A stretch of DNA of 6,798 nucleotides from the NCBI GenBank assembly GCA_039029535.1, contig JBCCFW010000265.1, positions 1-6,798 of the forward strand, read 5' to 3'. The notes under the pieces are model-generated. The model saw only the letters and a list, made by a program, of their open reading frames with translations, searched no databases and was not told where the DNA came from. Each line of letters opens with the position of its first letter. Positions within the stretch are counted from its first letter, which is position 1. The position numbers and the translations under genes are program-made. This document shows, piece after piece, positions 1 through 5,360 of the stretch. Source of the stretch: JBCCFW01 sp039029535. GTDB taxonomy: Bacteria > Acidobacteriota > JBCCFW01.

Positions 1-360
1 GTCACACTCGGTGACATCGCAAGAATCAAGAAGTCCAGAGGTGACGTGGCCCAAGCTCTCTCACTCCACCAAGCAGAGCTCGCGGTCTACGAGGCTCTCG
101 GCGACAAACGCTCTCGCGCCGTCGCCCTCGGCGACATCGCAAGAATCAAGAACTCCAGGGGTGATGTCGAACAAGCGCTTTCACTCCACCAAGAAGAGCT
201 CGCGGTCTACGAGGCTCTCGGCGACAAGCGCTCTCACGCCGTCACACTCGGCGACATCGCCAGGATCAAGAACAGGAAAGGCGATGTCGACGAGGCTCTC
301 TCACTCCACACTGAGCGAATCGCCGTCTACGAGGCTCTCGGCGACCAGTCGGGCCGCTCT
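1..360 (+). repeat. 120-bp tandem coding repeat (three copies visible)
   Basis: Units at 1-120, 121-240 and 241-360 each encode one 40-residue TPR unit. By hand count, copies 1 and 2 match at 106 of 120 bases and copies 2 and 3 at about 86 of 120. The next unit (361-480) is clearly more diverged. Similarity is still high at third codon positions between copies 1 and 2, which indicates recent duplication or homogenisation. The array continues off the left edge, so the copy number is unknown. Confidence 0.9.
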
Positions 361-762
361 TCGGCCCTTAGCGACATCGCCAGAATTCACCTAGACAAGG
401 GCAACACGTTATGGGCACGCTCCGCTGCAGAACAAGCACTGCTCATCGACGAAGCGCTCGGTGACGTCGATGGACAGGCCAACGCTCACTGGACTCTCAG
501 CAACATCGCCTTCGCTGAGGAGCAGTACTCGACGGCCCACGAGCACCTCACCAAGGCCTACGACTTTCTTCTCTCCATCGGCCGCCTCGATGCCATCGGC
601 GTCGTCGGCCTTGACCACGGCGCCCTCCTCCTCGCGATGGGCAAGCGCGACCAGGCCCGTGAAGTCCTTGAGCGCTCCCACCAAGCCTTCGCCAAGCTTG
701 GCCTGAAGCACTACCTCGACCAATCGCAGGCCCTCCTCGACCGGCTGAACTCCGACTCCTGA
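1..762 (+). CDS. Tetratricopeptide-repeat protein, C-terminal part (5' end outside window)
   Basis: The reading frame is open from base 1 to a TGA at 760-762, so the start lies upstream and only about 253 residues are visible. The first 160 residues are four 40-residue units of the pattern GDIARIK..GDV..ALSLH..ELAVYEALGD, a helix-turn-helix TPR of the kinesin-light-chain-like (TPR_12) style. Two more divergent units follow (around NAHWTLSNIAFAEEQYSTA and GALLLAMGKRDQAREVLE), then a short tail ending LNSDS. TPR arrays are protein-protein interaction scaffolds; in bacteria such C-terminal arrays often follow kinase, NTPase or CHAT domains, but the effector part is not in view, so no function can be given. 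There is no signal peptide or membrane segment in the visible part. The gene converges on paralog A with 3 bp between stops. The fold call is firm and the role unknown. Confidence 0.88.
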   Translation, partial: VTLGDIARIKKSRGDVAQALSLHQAELAVYEALGDKRSRAVALGDIARIKNSRGDVEQALSLHQEELAVYEALGDKRSHAVTLGDIARIKNRKGDVDEALSLHTERIAVYEALGDQSGRSSALSDIARIHLDKGNTLWARSAAEQALLIDEALGDVDGQANAHWTLSNIAFAEEQYSTAHEHLTKAYDFLLSIGRLDAIGVVGLDHGALLLAMGKRDQAREVLERSHQAFAKLGLKHYLDQSQALLDRLNSDS

Positions 763-765
763 CCC

Positions 766-1635
766 CTACCGAAACCGCTGCTCGTCCCCCCACGCCCTCA
801 ACACGTCCCGGTACCCACCGAGCCCCCGACCCGGCCCCGCACACGGCGTCACCGGACAGGTCCCCCACACCGCGCGCTCACCGTGCTCGTACACCTCGGC
901 CGGATCCAAAGGACCACCGCCCGCCGCCCACAAGGTCGCCACCAGCGCTCCCGGCCAGTCGCCCTCGGTCACCGCCAGCAAGTAGTTCTCGGTCTCACCA
1001 CCGAGGTAGGTCCCCACCGGCACCCGCGGGTAGTCACGCAGGTCGACACCGAGGTCGAGGAGGGTCACCTGAAGGCTGTACTCCCCCACCCCCAGCATCA
1101 CGTCCGACCAGCAGTACCCTTGCACCTGATCATCCACGGCCGTCACCAGGCGCCACTCGCTCGAGACCATGGCACCGGCGAGATCGAACACCGCCAGGTA
1201 CAGGCCCACCGGCACGTCGGGTGGCGCGTTGAAGCGGACCTGGAAGTCGACCGTCAGCCGACCCGACGCGGACGACTGCGCGTCGATGACCAGGCCGTCC
1301 TCCCGCGAGCCCCCCAGCGGACAGTCCCCCATCGACCCCGGCAGGTGCGGGTTGCCCACCACGTCACTGCAGTCGATGAGATCAGGACAGGGCGGGTACG
1401 AGCAGCCCAGCCAGGTCACCGTCGTCGACTCGCAGCCGTAGACGTGGAGCAGGTCGGGTGACGCCCCCTCCGCCCGACCCGCGGTGCGTCCGGTGTCGAG
1501 CGTGATCTGGCCCGGGATGATGGGCCCGTCACCGCCGTCGGCCACGGGCTGGTCATCAGCCCAGGCCAGGCACGGCACGACGAGCGCCGGCACGAGCCAG
1601 GCGAGGACGTCACGCTGGAAAGACGAGGTCATCAT
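766..1635 (-). CDS. Secreted cysteine-rich GEVED-like protein, paralog A
   Basis: This 289-residue protein starts at tandem ATG codons (1635 and 1632). A GGGAG at 1640-1644 is 4 nt from the first ATG and 7 nt from the second, so the second may be the true start. A signal peptide is clear: Arg8, a hydrophobic stretch at about 11-24, and a likely cut after AWA (residue 26). The mature part opens with DGGDGPIIPGQITLDTGRT, then LHVYGC, WLGCSY, EDGLVIDAQS, VDFQVRFNAPP and LGGETENYLLAV, and closes with a CPVTPC motif. The EDGLVI to GGETENYLLAV section resembles GEVED domains (DEDGV ... GEVEDYLV), which are frequent in planctomycete surface proteins; this is a weak, by-eye match. There are eight mature cysteines, consistent with disulfides in an exported protein. 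It is the duplicate of the 4120-5016 gene and last in the minus-strand cluster. The molecular function is not recognised. Confidence 0.8.
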   Translation of the reverse strand: MMTSSFQRDVLAWLVPALVVPCLAWADDQPVADGGDGPIIPGQITLDTGRTAGRAEGASPDLLHVYGCESTTVTWLGCSYPPCPDLIDCSDVVGNPHLPGSMGDCPLGGSREDGLVIDAQSSASGRLTVDFQVRFNAPPDVPVGLYLAVFDLAGAMVSSEWRLVTAVDDQVQGYCWSDVMLGVGEYSLQVTLLDLGVDLRDYPRVPVGTYLGGETENYLLAVTEGDWPGALVATLWAAGGGPLDPAEVYEHGERAVWGTCPVTPCAGPGRGLGGYRDVLRAWGDEQRFR

Positions 1636-1639
1636 CGAG

Positions 1640-1644
1640 CTCCC
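1640..1644 (-). promoter_or_regulatory. Shine-Dalgarno of paralog A
   Basis: The minus strand reads GGGAGCTCGATGATG. The 4-nt gap to the first ATG is short and the 7-nt gap to the second is more usual, so this site slightly favours the start at 1632. It gives paralog A its own ribosome binding site inside the cluster. Confidence 0.6.
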
Positions 1645-1673
1645 GTCGCGAGGCGGATCACGACAGTCAGGGA

Positions 1674-1719
1674 TCGGCCCCAGCGGCCGAAAAGTCCAGC
1701 GCCGTGGAGGAAGGGCCGA
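1674..1719 (-). other. Intercistronic inverted repeat after the CotH-like gene
   Basis: TCGGCCC at 1674-1680 is the exact reverse complement of GGGCCGA at 1713-1719, a 7-bp GC-rich stem starting 3 nt after the stop codon at 1723. The loop is long (32 nt) and no U-tract follows, so it is a weak terminator candidate. It might instead be an RNA processing or stability element between the CotH-like gene and paralog A, or chance in GC-rich DNA. Confidence 0.3.
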
Positions 1720-1722
1720 CGA

Positions 1723-4041
1723 TCACTCCCCACACGCCGGCTCCACGCCCGTCGGCACCTCGGTGATCCACGTGCTCCCGAAGTACTGCAAGAACGCGAG
1801 GATGTCCTGCGTGTCCACCGCCCCGTCACCCGTGAGGTCTTCGTCGGGCGAGGAGCAGCCCATCGCCCCGAGCAGCACGAGGAGGTCGTTCACGTTCACG
1901 ACACCGTCGGAGTCGTAGTCACCAGGGATGGGGTTGGACCAGTGGGGAGTCGGGTCCGGGAACTGCTTCCAGCGATCGACCCCGTTCCACCAGCGCCCCT
2001 GACTCACGTGCCGCGCCTGACGCCGGTAGCTGACGACGTCGATGAGCGGCATCCCCTCGTCCTCGGGGCCGAAGAGGTAGAGCTCACCACCCGACTTCGA
2101 GATCTTGAAGTCGGCGTGCAGCCCAATCCCGAGGCCGTCGGCCTCGACCACCAGGTAGCCGCCCGGCTGAATGACCTCGTCGGGGAGAGCGAAGGGCTCC
2201 TCCGGCTCGGCCTCGTCGGCCAGGACCAGGCCACAGACATTCACCGCCACCGAGCCCGCGTTGTAAATCTCGATCCAGTCGGGACCACTCCCCGTCGCCA
2301 GGAACTCGTTGATGTGGAGGTCGGCGACGTCTCCCGTCGCCGGACCGGCCGCGTTGAACGAGAACGCCTCGTGCGGTCCCTGCCCGGCCAGCGGCGGGTG
2401 GTACGACACGACCAGCTCGTCATCGACCTCGGCGAAGGCCTCGACGTAGAGCTGGGTGACTTGCAAGGAGCCGGCATCAGCGAGGTTCGCCTCCCAGTCG
2501 TCGCCGGCCACGTTGACCATGGGCTCGATGCGGAAGCCACCGAAGTCACGCCAGTAGAGATGGACGCAATCGTCACAGGCACCGACCACCGTGGCGGTCA
2601 CCGTGACCGACGCACCGGCGTCCGGCGTGGAGTCGAAGCCCACGCCCGAGATGACCGGCGCCGCGAGCTGATTCGCGGTGGCGTCGAGGATGGCCTGACG
2701 ATGCGCCGCCAGGTCGGACTGGAGCTCGTCGAGGATCGGCTCGTAGAGGCAGTCGTTGTACTGCTCGACACCCAGCCACTCGCAGCCATCCAAGGTCCCG
2801 CTCGGTGGGTCCTCTGGATCGAGCGGCCAGTAGTAGGTGTAGCCAGGACCGAACACCGAGTCGAGCTCGGCAGTGAGAATCGGTCGGTACGCGCTGAGCC
2901 AGCACGCGACCTGCGCCGGATCGGTCGTCTCGGCCAGCCAACGGAGGTGATGGAGATAGCGCGCTCGCAACCAGGGGCTCTCGGCCATGGTGAGCCCCAG
3001 GGCGCCGTTCACCCCGTCGCTCATGGGAGCATTCGACTCGAAGAGAAACGCCGGTGAGTTGAAGGCGGCGTTGTTGATGCCCTGGGGGACTCGGTGCAAG
3101 CGTCCGGCGTGGAAGCGGTCCTCGAACATCTCGTCGATGACACCTTCCCCCGAGTAGCCGCAGAGCGCCCAGCTCGCGTACGACCACAGCGCACCATCGA
3201 GATCGAGGTGCGGGTCGATCCCCTCGAAGAACCCCTCGGGATCGATCGGGTCGGCATCCGACACCGCGGACTCCATCGCGCTCAGGACGTCCAGGCAAGA
3301 GTCGTCCAGGTCGATGCCGGTGTAACGGCAGCCGTCACCGTCGCGGAAGATCCGCTCCATGTACTGCTTGTCACCATGCTCGCGGAGCACGAAGAGGCCC
3401 ATGCTCACGCCGCCGTCGTCGTCGAGGAAGTCCTCGAAGCCCGGGGGAATCGGGTGGACGTGCAAGCGCGCGAAGCTCGTGCGGGGCATGGGCAGAGCTT
3501 GCTTCATGATCTTCCTGTTCAAGACATCGTGCATGAACGACGGCTCGAGCCAGCCAGGACCGCCCTGACCATTGAGCAGCTCGATCGTGTCCACGCCCCA
3601 GAGCTCACCGTCGTCGTTGAGCTCGAGACCATCGAGCTCGGCATGGTCGGCCGGGTCGACACCCCAGTCGTCCAGGTCGACGAGCTCGATGTCGAAGGGG
3701 CGCTTGCGGAATTCGTTGGTCGCGAGCAGCGAGGCCACCGATCCCAGGAAGCTCTCTCCGCCTCGGTGCTTGACGAGCACGGTGTACCACTCCGGGTGAT
3801 CGTCGACCCGCAGGATCCCCGGTACCTGGATCTCACCCGCCACGCCGTTGACGACCAAGAACTCCCACCAGGGCTCGCCGTCCAGGACGGGAGCGTCTTC
3901 GAGGATGCGCAGGTGCAGGACGTGCAGCCGGCTCTCGTCGAAGAGATCCGGGGGAACCTCCGCACGTGACGAGGTCGTCATTCCGACGACACCGAGCAGC
4001 ACCACGCAGGCCGACATCCACCACGACGCTCGTTCACTCAC
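1723..4041 (-). CDS. Exported CotH-like / Ig-like / lamin-tail / dockerin-like protein
   Basis: This is a 772-residue protein with a GTG start. The GTG is preferred over ATG at 4017 because it adds Arg4 ahead of the hydrophobic segment (about 11-21); cleavage is likely after SSRA (27). Residues about 75-390 follow the CotH kinase-like pattern: FRKRPFDIEL, LNGQGGPGWLEPSFMHDVLNR, PMPRTSFARL, GLFVLREHGDKQYMERIF, and ESPWLRARYLHHLRWL. Residues about 461-563 look like an Ig-like linker domain. Residues about 574-703 are a lamin-tail domain (INEFLATG..PDWIEIYN ... GGYLVV ... PTPHWSN). Residues 708-746 hold two dockerin-type calcium motifs (D708/D710/D712/D719 and D735/T737/D739/D746). CotH in Bacillus phosphorylates spore-coat proteins; here the usual PWD-type metal-binding motif reads VPQGINNAAF (318-327), so activity is doubtful. 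Eleven cysteines follow the signal peptide. It sits between paralogs B and A, probably in one operon. Confidence 0.85.
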   Translation of the reverse strand: MSERASWWMSACVVLLGVVGMTTSSRAEVPPDLFDESRLHVLHLRILEDAPVLDGEPWWEFLVVNGVAGEIQVPGILRVDDHPEWYTVLVKHRGGESFLGSVASLLATNEFRKRPFDIELVDLDDWGVDPADHAELDGLELNDDGELWGVDTIELLNGQGGPGWLEPSFMHDVLNRKIMKQALPMPRTSFARLHVHPIPPGFEDFLDDDGGVSMGLFVLREHGDKQYMERIFRDGDGCRYTGIDLDDSCLDVLSAMESAVSDADPIDPEGFFEGIDPHLDLDGALWSYASWALCGYSGEGVIDEMFEDRFHAGRLHRVPQGINNAAFNSPAFLFESNAPMSDGVNGALGLTMAESPWLRARYLHHLRWLAETTDPAQVACWLSAYRPILTAELDSVFGPGYTYYWPLDPEDPPSGTLDGCEWLGVEQYNDCLYEPILDELQSDLAAHRQAILDATANQLAAPVISGVGFDSTPDAGASVTVTATVVGACDDCVHLYWRDFGGFRIEPMVNVAGDDWEANLADAGSLQVTQLYVEAFAEVDDELVVSYHPPLAGQGPHEAFSFNAAGPATGDVADLHINEFLATGSGPDWIEIYNAGSVAVNVCGLVLADEAEPEEPFALPDEVIQPGGYLVVEADGLGIGLHADFKISKSGGELYLFGPEDEGMPLIDVVSYRRQARHVSQGRWWNGVDRWKQFPDPTPHWSNPIPGDYDSDGVVNVNDLLVLLGAMGCSSPDEDLTGDGAVDTQDILAFLQYFGSTWITEVPTGVEPACGE

Positions 4042-4053
4042 AGTCTCAGTCCA

Positions 4054-4060
4054 CTCACCT
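4054..4060 (-). promoter_or_regulatory. Possible Shine-Dalgarno of the CotH-like gene
   Basis: The minus strand reads AGGTGAG followed by 12 nt and then the GTG at 4041. The spacing is longer than ideal, so the site is only moderate support for the GTG start. The alternative ATG at 4017 has no purine-rich site upstream. Confidence 0.4.
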
Positions 4061-4088
4061 CGTCAGGCGCACCCTCCGGGTTCGGCTG

Positions 4089-4110
4089 GCCGAGCACCGT
4101 CGCGCTCGGC
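4089..4110 (-). terminator. GC-rich hairpin after paralog B
   Basis: GCCGAGC at 4089-4095 and GCTCGGC at 4104-4110 form a perfect 7-bp stem with an 8-nt loop, extendable by two G-U pairs. It begins within 10 nt of the paralog B stop codon. No U-tract follows, so it could be a partial terminator or attenuator, or an intercistronic stability hairpin letting paralog B be expressed above the CotH-like gene. Confidence 0.4.
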
Positions 4111-4119
4111 TGCCCGTCA

Positions 4120-5016
4120 TCAGTTCTTGGACCCGCCGCCACCACGGGACGCCCGGTCGCTACCGGCATCACCACTGCCACCAGGACCACCGCCCGTCGA
4201 ACCACCCACGCAGGGCGCGACCGGGCAGGACTCCCACTGCGCCAGCGTGTTGGCGAGGTAGACCGCGGTCGGGTCGAGCGGACCACCGCTGGCGCTGTAC
4301 AGCACGGCCTCACCCGAGCCCGGCACGAAGCCACCGTCGATGGCGAGGAGATAGTTCTCGGTCTCGCCTCCGAGGAAGCTCCCCGAGGGAACGCTCGGGT
4401 ACTCCTCGATCGACGGACCCAGGTCGAGGAAGGTGAGCTGCACGTGGTACTCGCCCAGCGGCAAGGTCAGCGTGGGCCAGCAGTGGCCTTGGACTTCCTC
4501 GTCCTCGGACATGACCGGCTGCCATGACCCCTCGAGCAAGGTGCCTTCGATGTCGTACACCGCCAGGAAGAGCCCCACTTCGAGCCCCGGCGGCGCGTTG
4601 TAGCGCACCTGGAAGTCGACGGAGACGAGCCCGTCCACGGTCGACTGCGCGTCGATGACCAGCCCGTCCTCGATGCAGCCCCAGACCGGACAGTCACCGA
4701 CCTCGCTCGGAAGGCCGTCGTCACCTTCCGCCGTGCCGCAGTCGAGCCGCGCCGTGCAGTAGCAGTACGAGCAGCCGAGCCAGATGGGCTCGGTGAAACG
4801 GTCGCAGCCGTAGACGTGGAGAACGTCGGGCACCGGTAGCTCCGGCTGGTCGACGGTGCGCCCGGTGTCGAGGGTGATCTGGCCCGGGATGATGGGCCCG
4901 TCACCCCCGTCGGGATGCTGGGGGTGGTCTTGACCGGGCTCGGCCCGGAGCACGGTCAACGGGACGAGGAGGAACAGGACGGCGAGAAAGCAAGACGTGC
5001 GAAGCATCGAAATCAT
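4120..5016 (-). CDS. Secreted cysteine-rich GEVED-like protein, paralog B
   Basis: This 298-residue protein starts at ATG 5016, chosen because GGAG at 5023-5026 is 6 nt upstream and a signal peptide follows at once: Arg6, hydrophobic residues about 9-23, likely cut after LRA (25). The frame is open further up to a GTG at 5094, but that start would bury the signal peptide. The order of blocks is the same as in paralog A: DGGDGPIIPGQITLDTGRT, LHVYGC, WLGCSY, EDGLVIDAQS, VDFQVRYNAPP, VGLFLAVYDIEG, GGETENYLLAI, CPVAPC. Ten mature cysteines are present: the eight of paralog A plus Cys85 and Cys114. Unlike A, it ends in a Gly/Ser-rich, low-complexity tail (271-298). It is probably the first gene of the cluster with the CotH-like gene and paralog A. 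The resemblance to GEVED domains is by eye only and the function is unknown. Confidence 0.82.
   Translation of the reverse strand: MISMLRTSCFLAVLFLLVPLTVLRAEPGQDHPQHPDGGDGPIIPGQITLDTGRTVDQPELPVPDVLHVYGCDRFTEPIWLGCSYCYCTARLDCGTAEGDDGLPSEVGDCPVWGCIEDGLVIDAQSTVDGLVSVDFQVRYNAPPGLEVGLFLAVYDIEGTLLEGSWQPVMSEDEEVQGHCWPTLTLPLGEYHVQLTFLDLGPSIEEYPSVPSGSFLGGETENYLLAIDGGFVPGSGEAVLYSASGGPLDPTAVYLANTLAQWESCPVAPCVGGSTGGGPGGSGDAGSDRASRGGGGSKN
4855..4912 (-). repeat. 58-bp block nearly identical between the two paralogs
   Basis: This stretch encodes the DGGDGPIIPGQITLDTGRT motif of paralog B and matches 1483-1540 in paralog A at 55 of 58 bases by hand count. The three differences are synonymous. It is the best-conserved patch between two genes that otherwise diverge substantially. 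Confidence 0.85.
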
Positions 5017-5022
5017 GATGGG

Positions 5023-5026
5023 CTCC
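5023..5026 (-). promoter_or_regulatory. Shine-Dalgarno of paralog B
   Basis: The minus strand reads GGAGCCCATCATG, a GGAG core with 6-nt spacing. This decides the start at 5016 over the upstream in-frame GTG at 5094 and over the internal ATG at 5007. Confidence 0.7.
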
Positions 5027-5163
5027 AATGAAGAAAAGCGAGCGCCCAGGCAGCGCGAATCGCGCCGCTGAAAGCTCGGACCAACCTTCTGCACCTCCCG
5101 CCGATGCAGGCGACCGGATGAGTCGCCGCAAGAACGGGACCGTCGGACCTCGAGTGGCTCCGC

Positions 5164-5183
5164 CGAGCGTCAGCTGACGCTCG
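5164..5183. promoter_or_regulatory. Perfect 20-bp palindrome, candidate operator
   Basis: CGAGCGTCAGCTGACGCTCG is its own reverse complement with no spacer, about 150 bp upstream of paralog B in the intergenic region. The heptamer CTCGAGT occurs at 5149-5155 and overlaps the palindrome's right edge at 5180-5186. No U-tract follows on either strand, so a dimeric regulator's operator is a better reading than a terminator. This is inferred from symmetry and position alone. Confidence 0.4.
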
Positions 5184-5224
5184 AGTCTCTCCCTCACCAC
5201 CACTCACCTGAACCCGCGAAGGAT

Positions 5225-5241
5225 CTCACGGAAATCGTGAG
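5225..5241. other. Small inverted repeat in intergenic region
   Basis: CTCACG at 5225-5230 and CGTGAG at 5236-5241 form a 6-bp stem with a 5-nt GAAAT loop. No U-tract follows. It is either a minor regulatory structure or chance. Apart from this, the palindrome at 5164-5183 and the hairpin at 5308-5360, nothing else is recognisable in 5017-5358; a promoter for the downstream cluster should lie here, but no convincing box can be read. Confidence 0.3.
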
Positions 5242-5307
5242 CTACCCCGGGAACCGCCCGAGAACACGAAAATCGGCCGGCCACGCCGCGTCATTCCGGT
5301 CCGCTGG

Positions 5308-5360
5308 GAGCTGACCGCTCGGGACTCCGACGTCGCCGAGCGGCCGACTCCTCTCAGCTC
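5308..5360 (-). terminator. Compound hairpin at the end of the metzincin-propeller gene
   Basis: There are two nested perfect stems: outer GAGCTGA (5308-5314) with TCAGCTC (5354-5360), and inner CCGCTCGG (5315-5322) with CCGAGCGG (5336-5343). The stems are contiguous on one arm and separated by a 10-nt bulge on the other. On the minus strand the structure starts inside the TGA stop codon. It lacks a U-tract, but 15 mostly G-C pairs directly at a gene end fit a terminator or 3'-end protecting structure. Confidence 0.5.

Noticed and set aside
1..360. CRISPR or non-coding satellite reading of the 120-bp repeats
   Set aside because: The units are contiguous without spacers and translate in one open frame into TPR units.
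11..394. 127-codon open frame overlapping the TPR repeats in another frame
   Set aside because: It is open only because the 120-bp repeat length is a multiple of three, which repeats the same shadow frame. It is a Ser/Thr/Arg-rich nonsense-like translation.
691..702. 12-bp palindrome GCCAAGCTTGGC near the end of the TPR gene
   Set aside because: It lies within coding sequence, is short enough to occur by chance, and is too far from the stop codon to be a clear terminator.
1942..3057. Long open frame of 371 codons on the plus strand, antisense to the CotH-like gene
   Set aside because: It lies opposite a gene with clear domains, its translation is rich in Val, Arg, Asp and His without any recognisable motif, and long antisense frames are expected in GC-rich DNA.
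3094..3969. Open frame of 291 codons on the plus strand, antisense to the CotH-like domain
   Set aside because: It is a shadow of the real gene: no ribosome binding site or family signature, and low-complexity charged composition.
4051..4060. 10-mer AGGTGAGTGG on the minus strand, also at 5200-5209, as a shared regulatory site
   Set aside because: There are only two copies of a short G-rich word; one overlaps a possible Shine-Dalgarno. No further support.
5017..5094. N-terminal extension of paralog B to the in-frame GTG at 5094
   Set aside because: It would place 26 charged or mixed residues before the signal peptide, while ATG 5016 has GGAG at ideal spacing.
5013..5207. 64-codon minus-strand frame whose stop overlaps the paralog B start (ATGA), a possible leader peptide
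   Set aside because: The GTG start lacks a Shine-Dalgarno, the product has no recognisable features, and paralog B has its own good ribosome binding site. It remains possible but unsupported.
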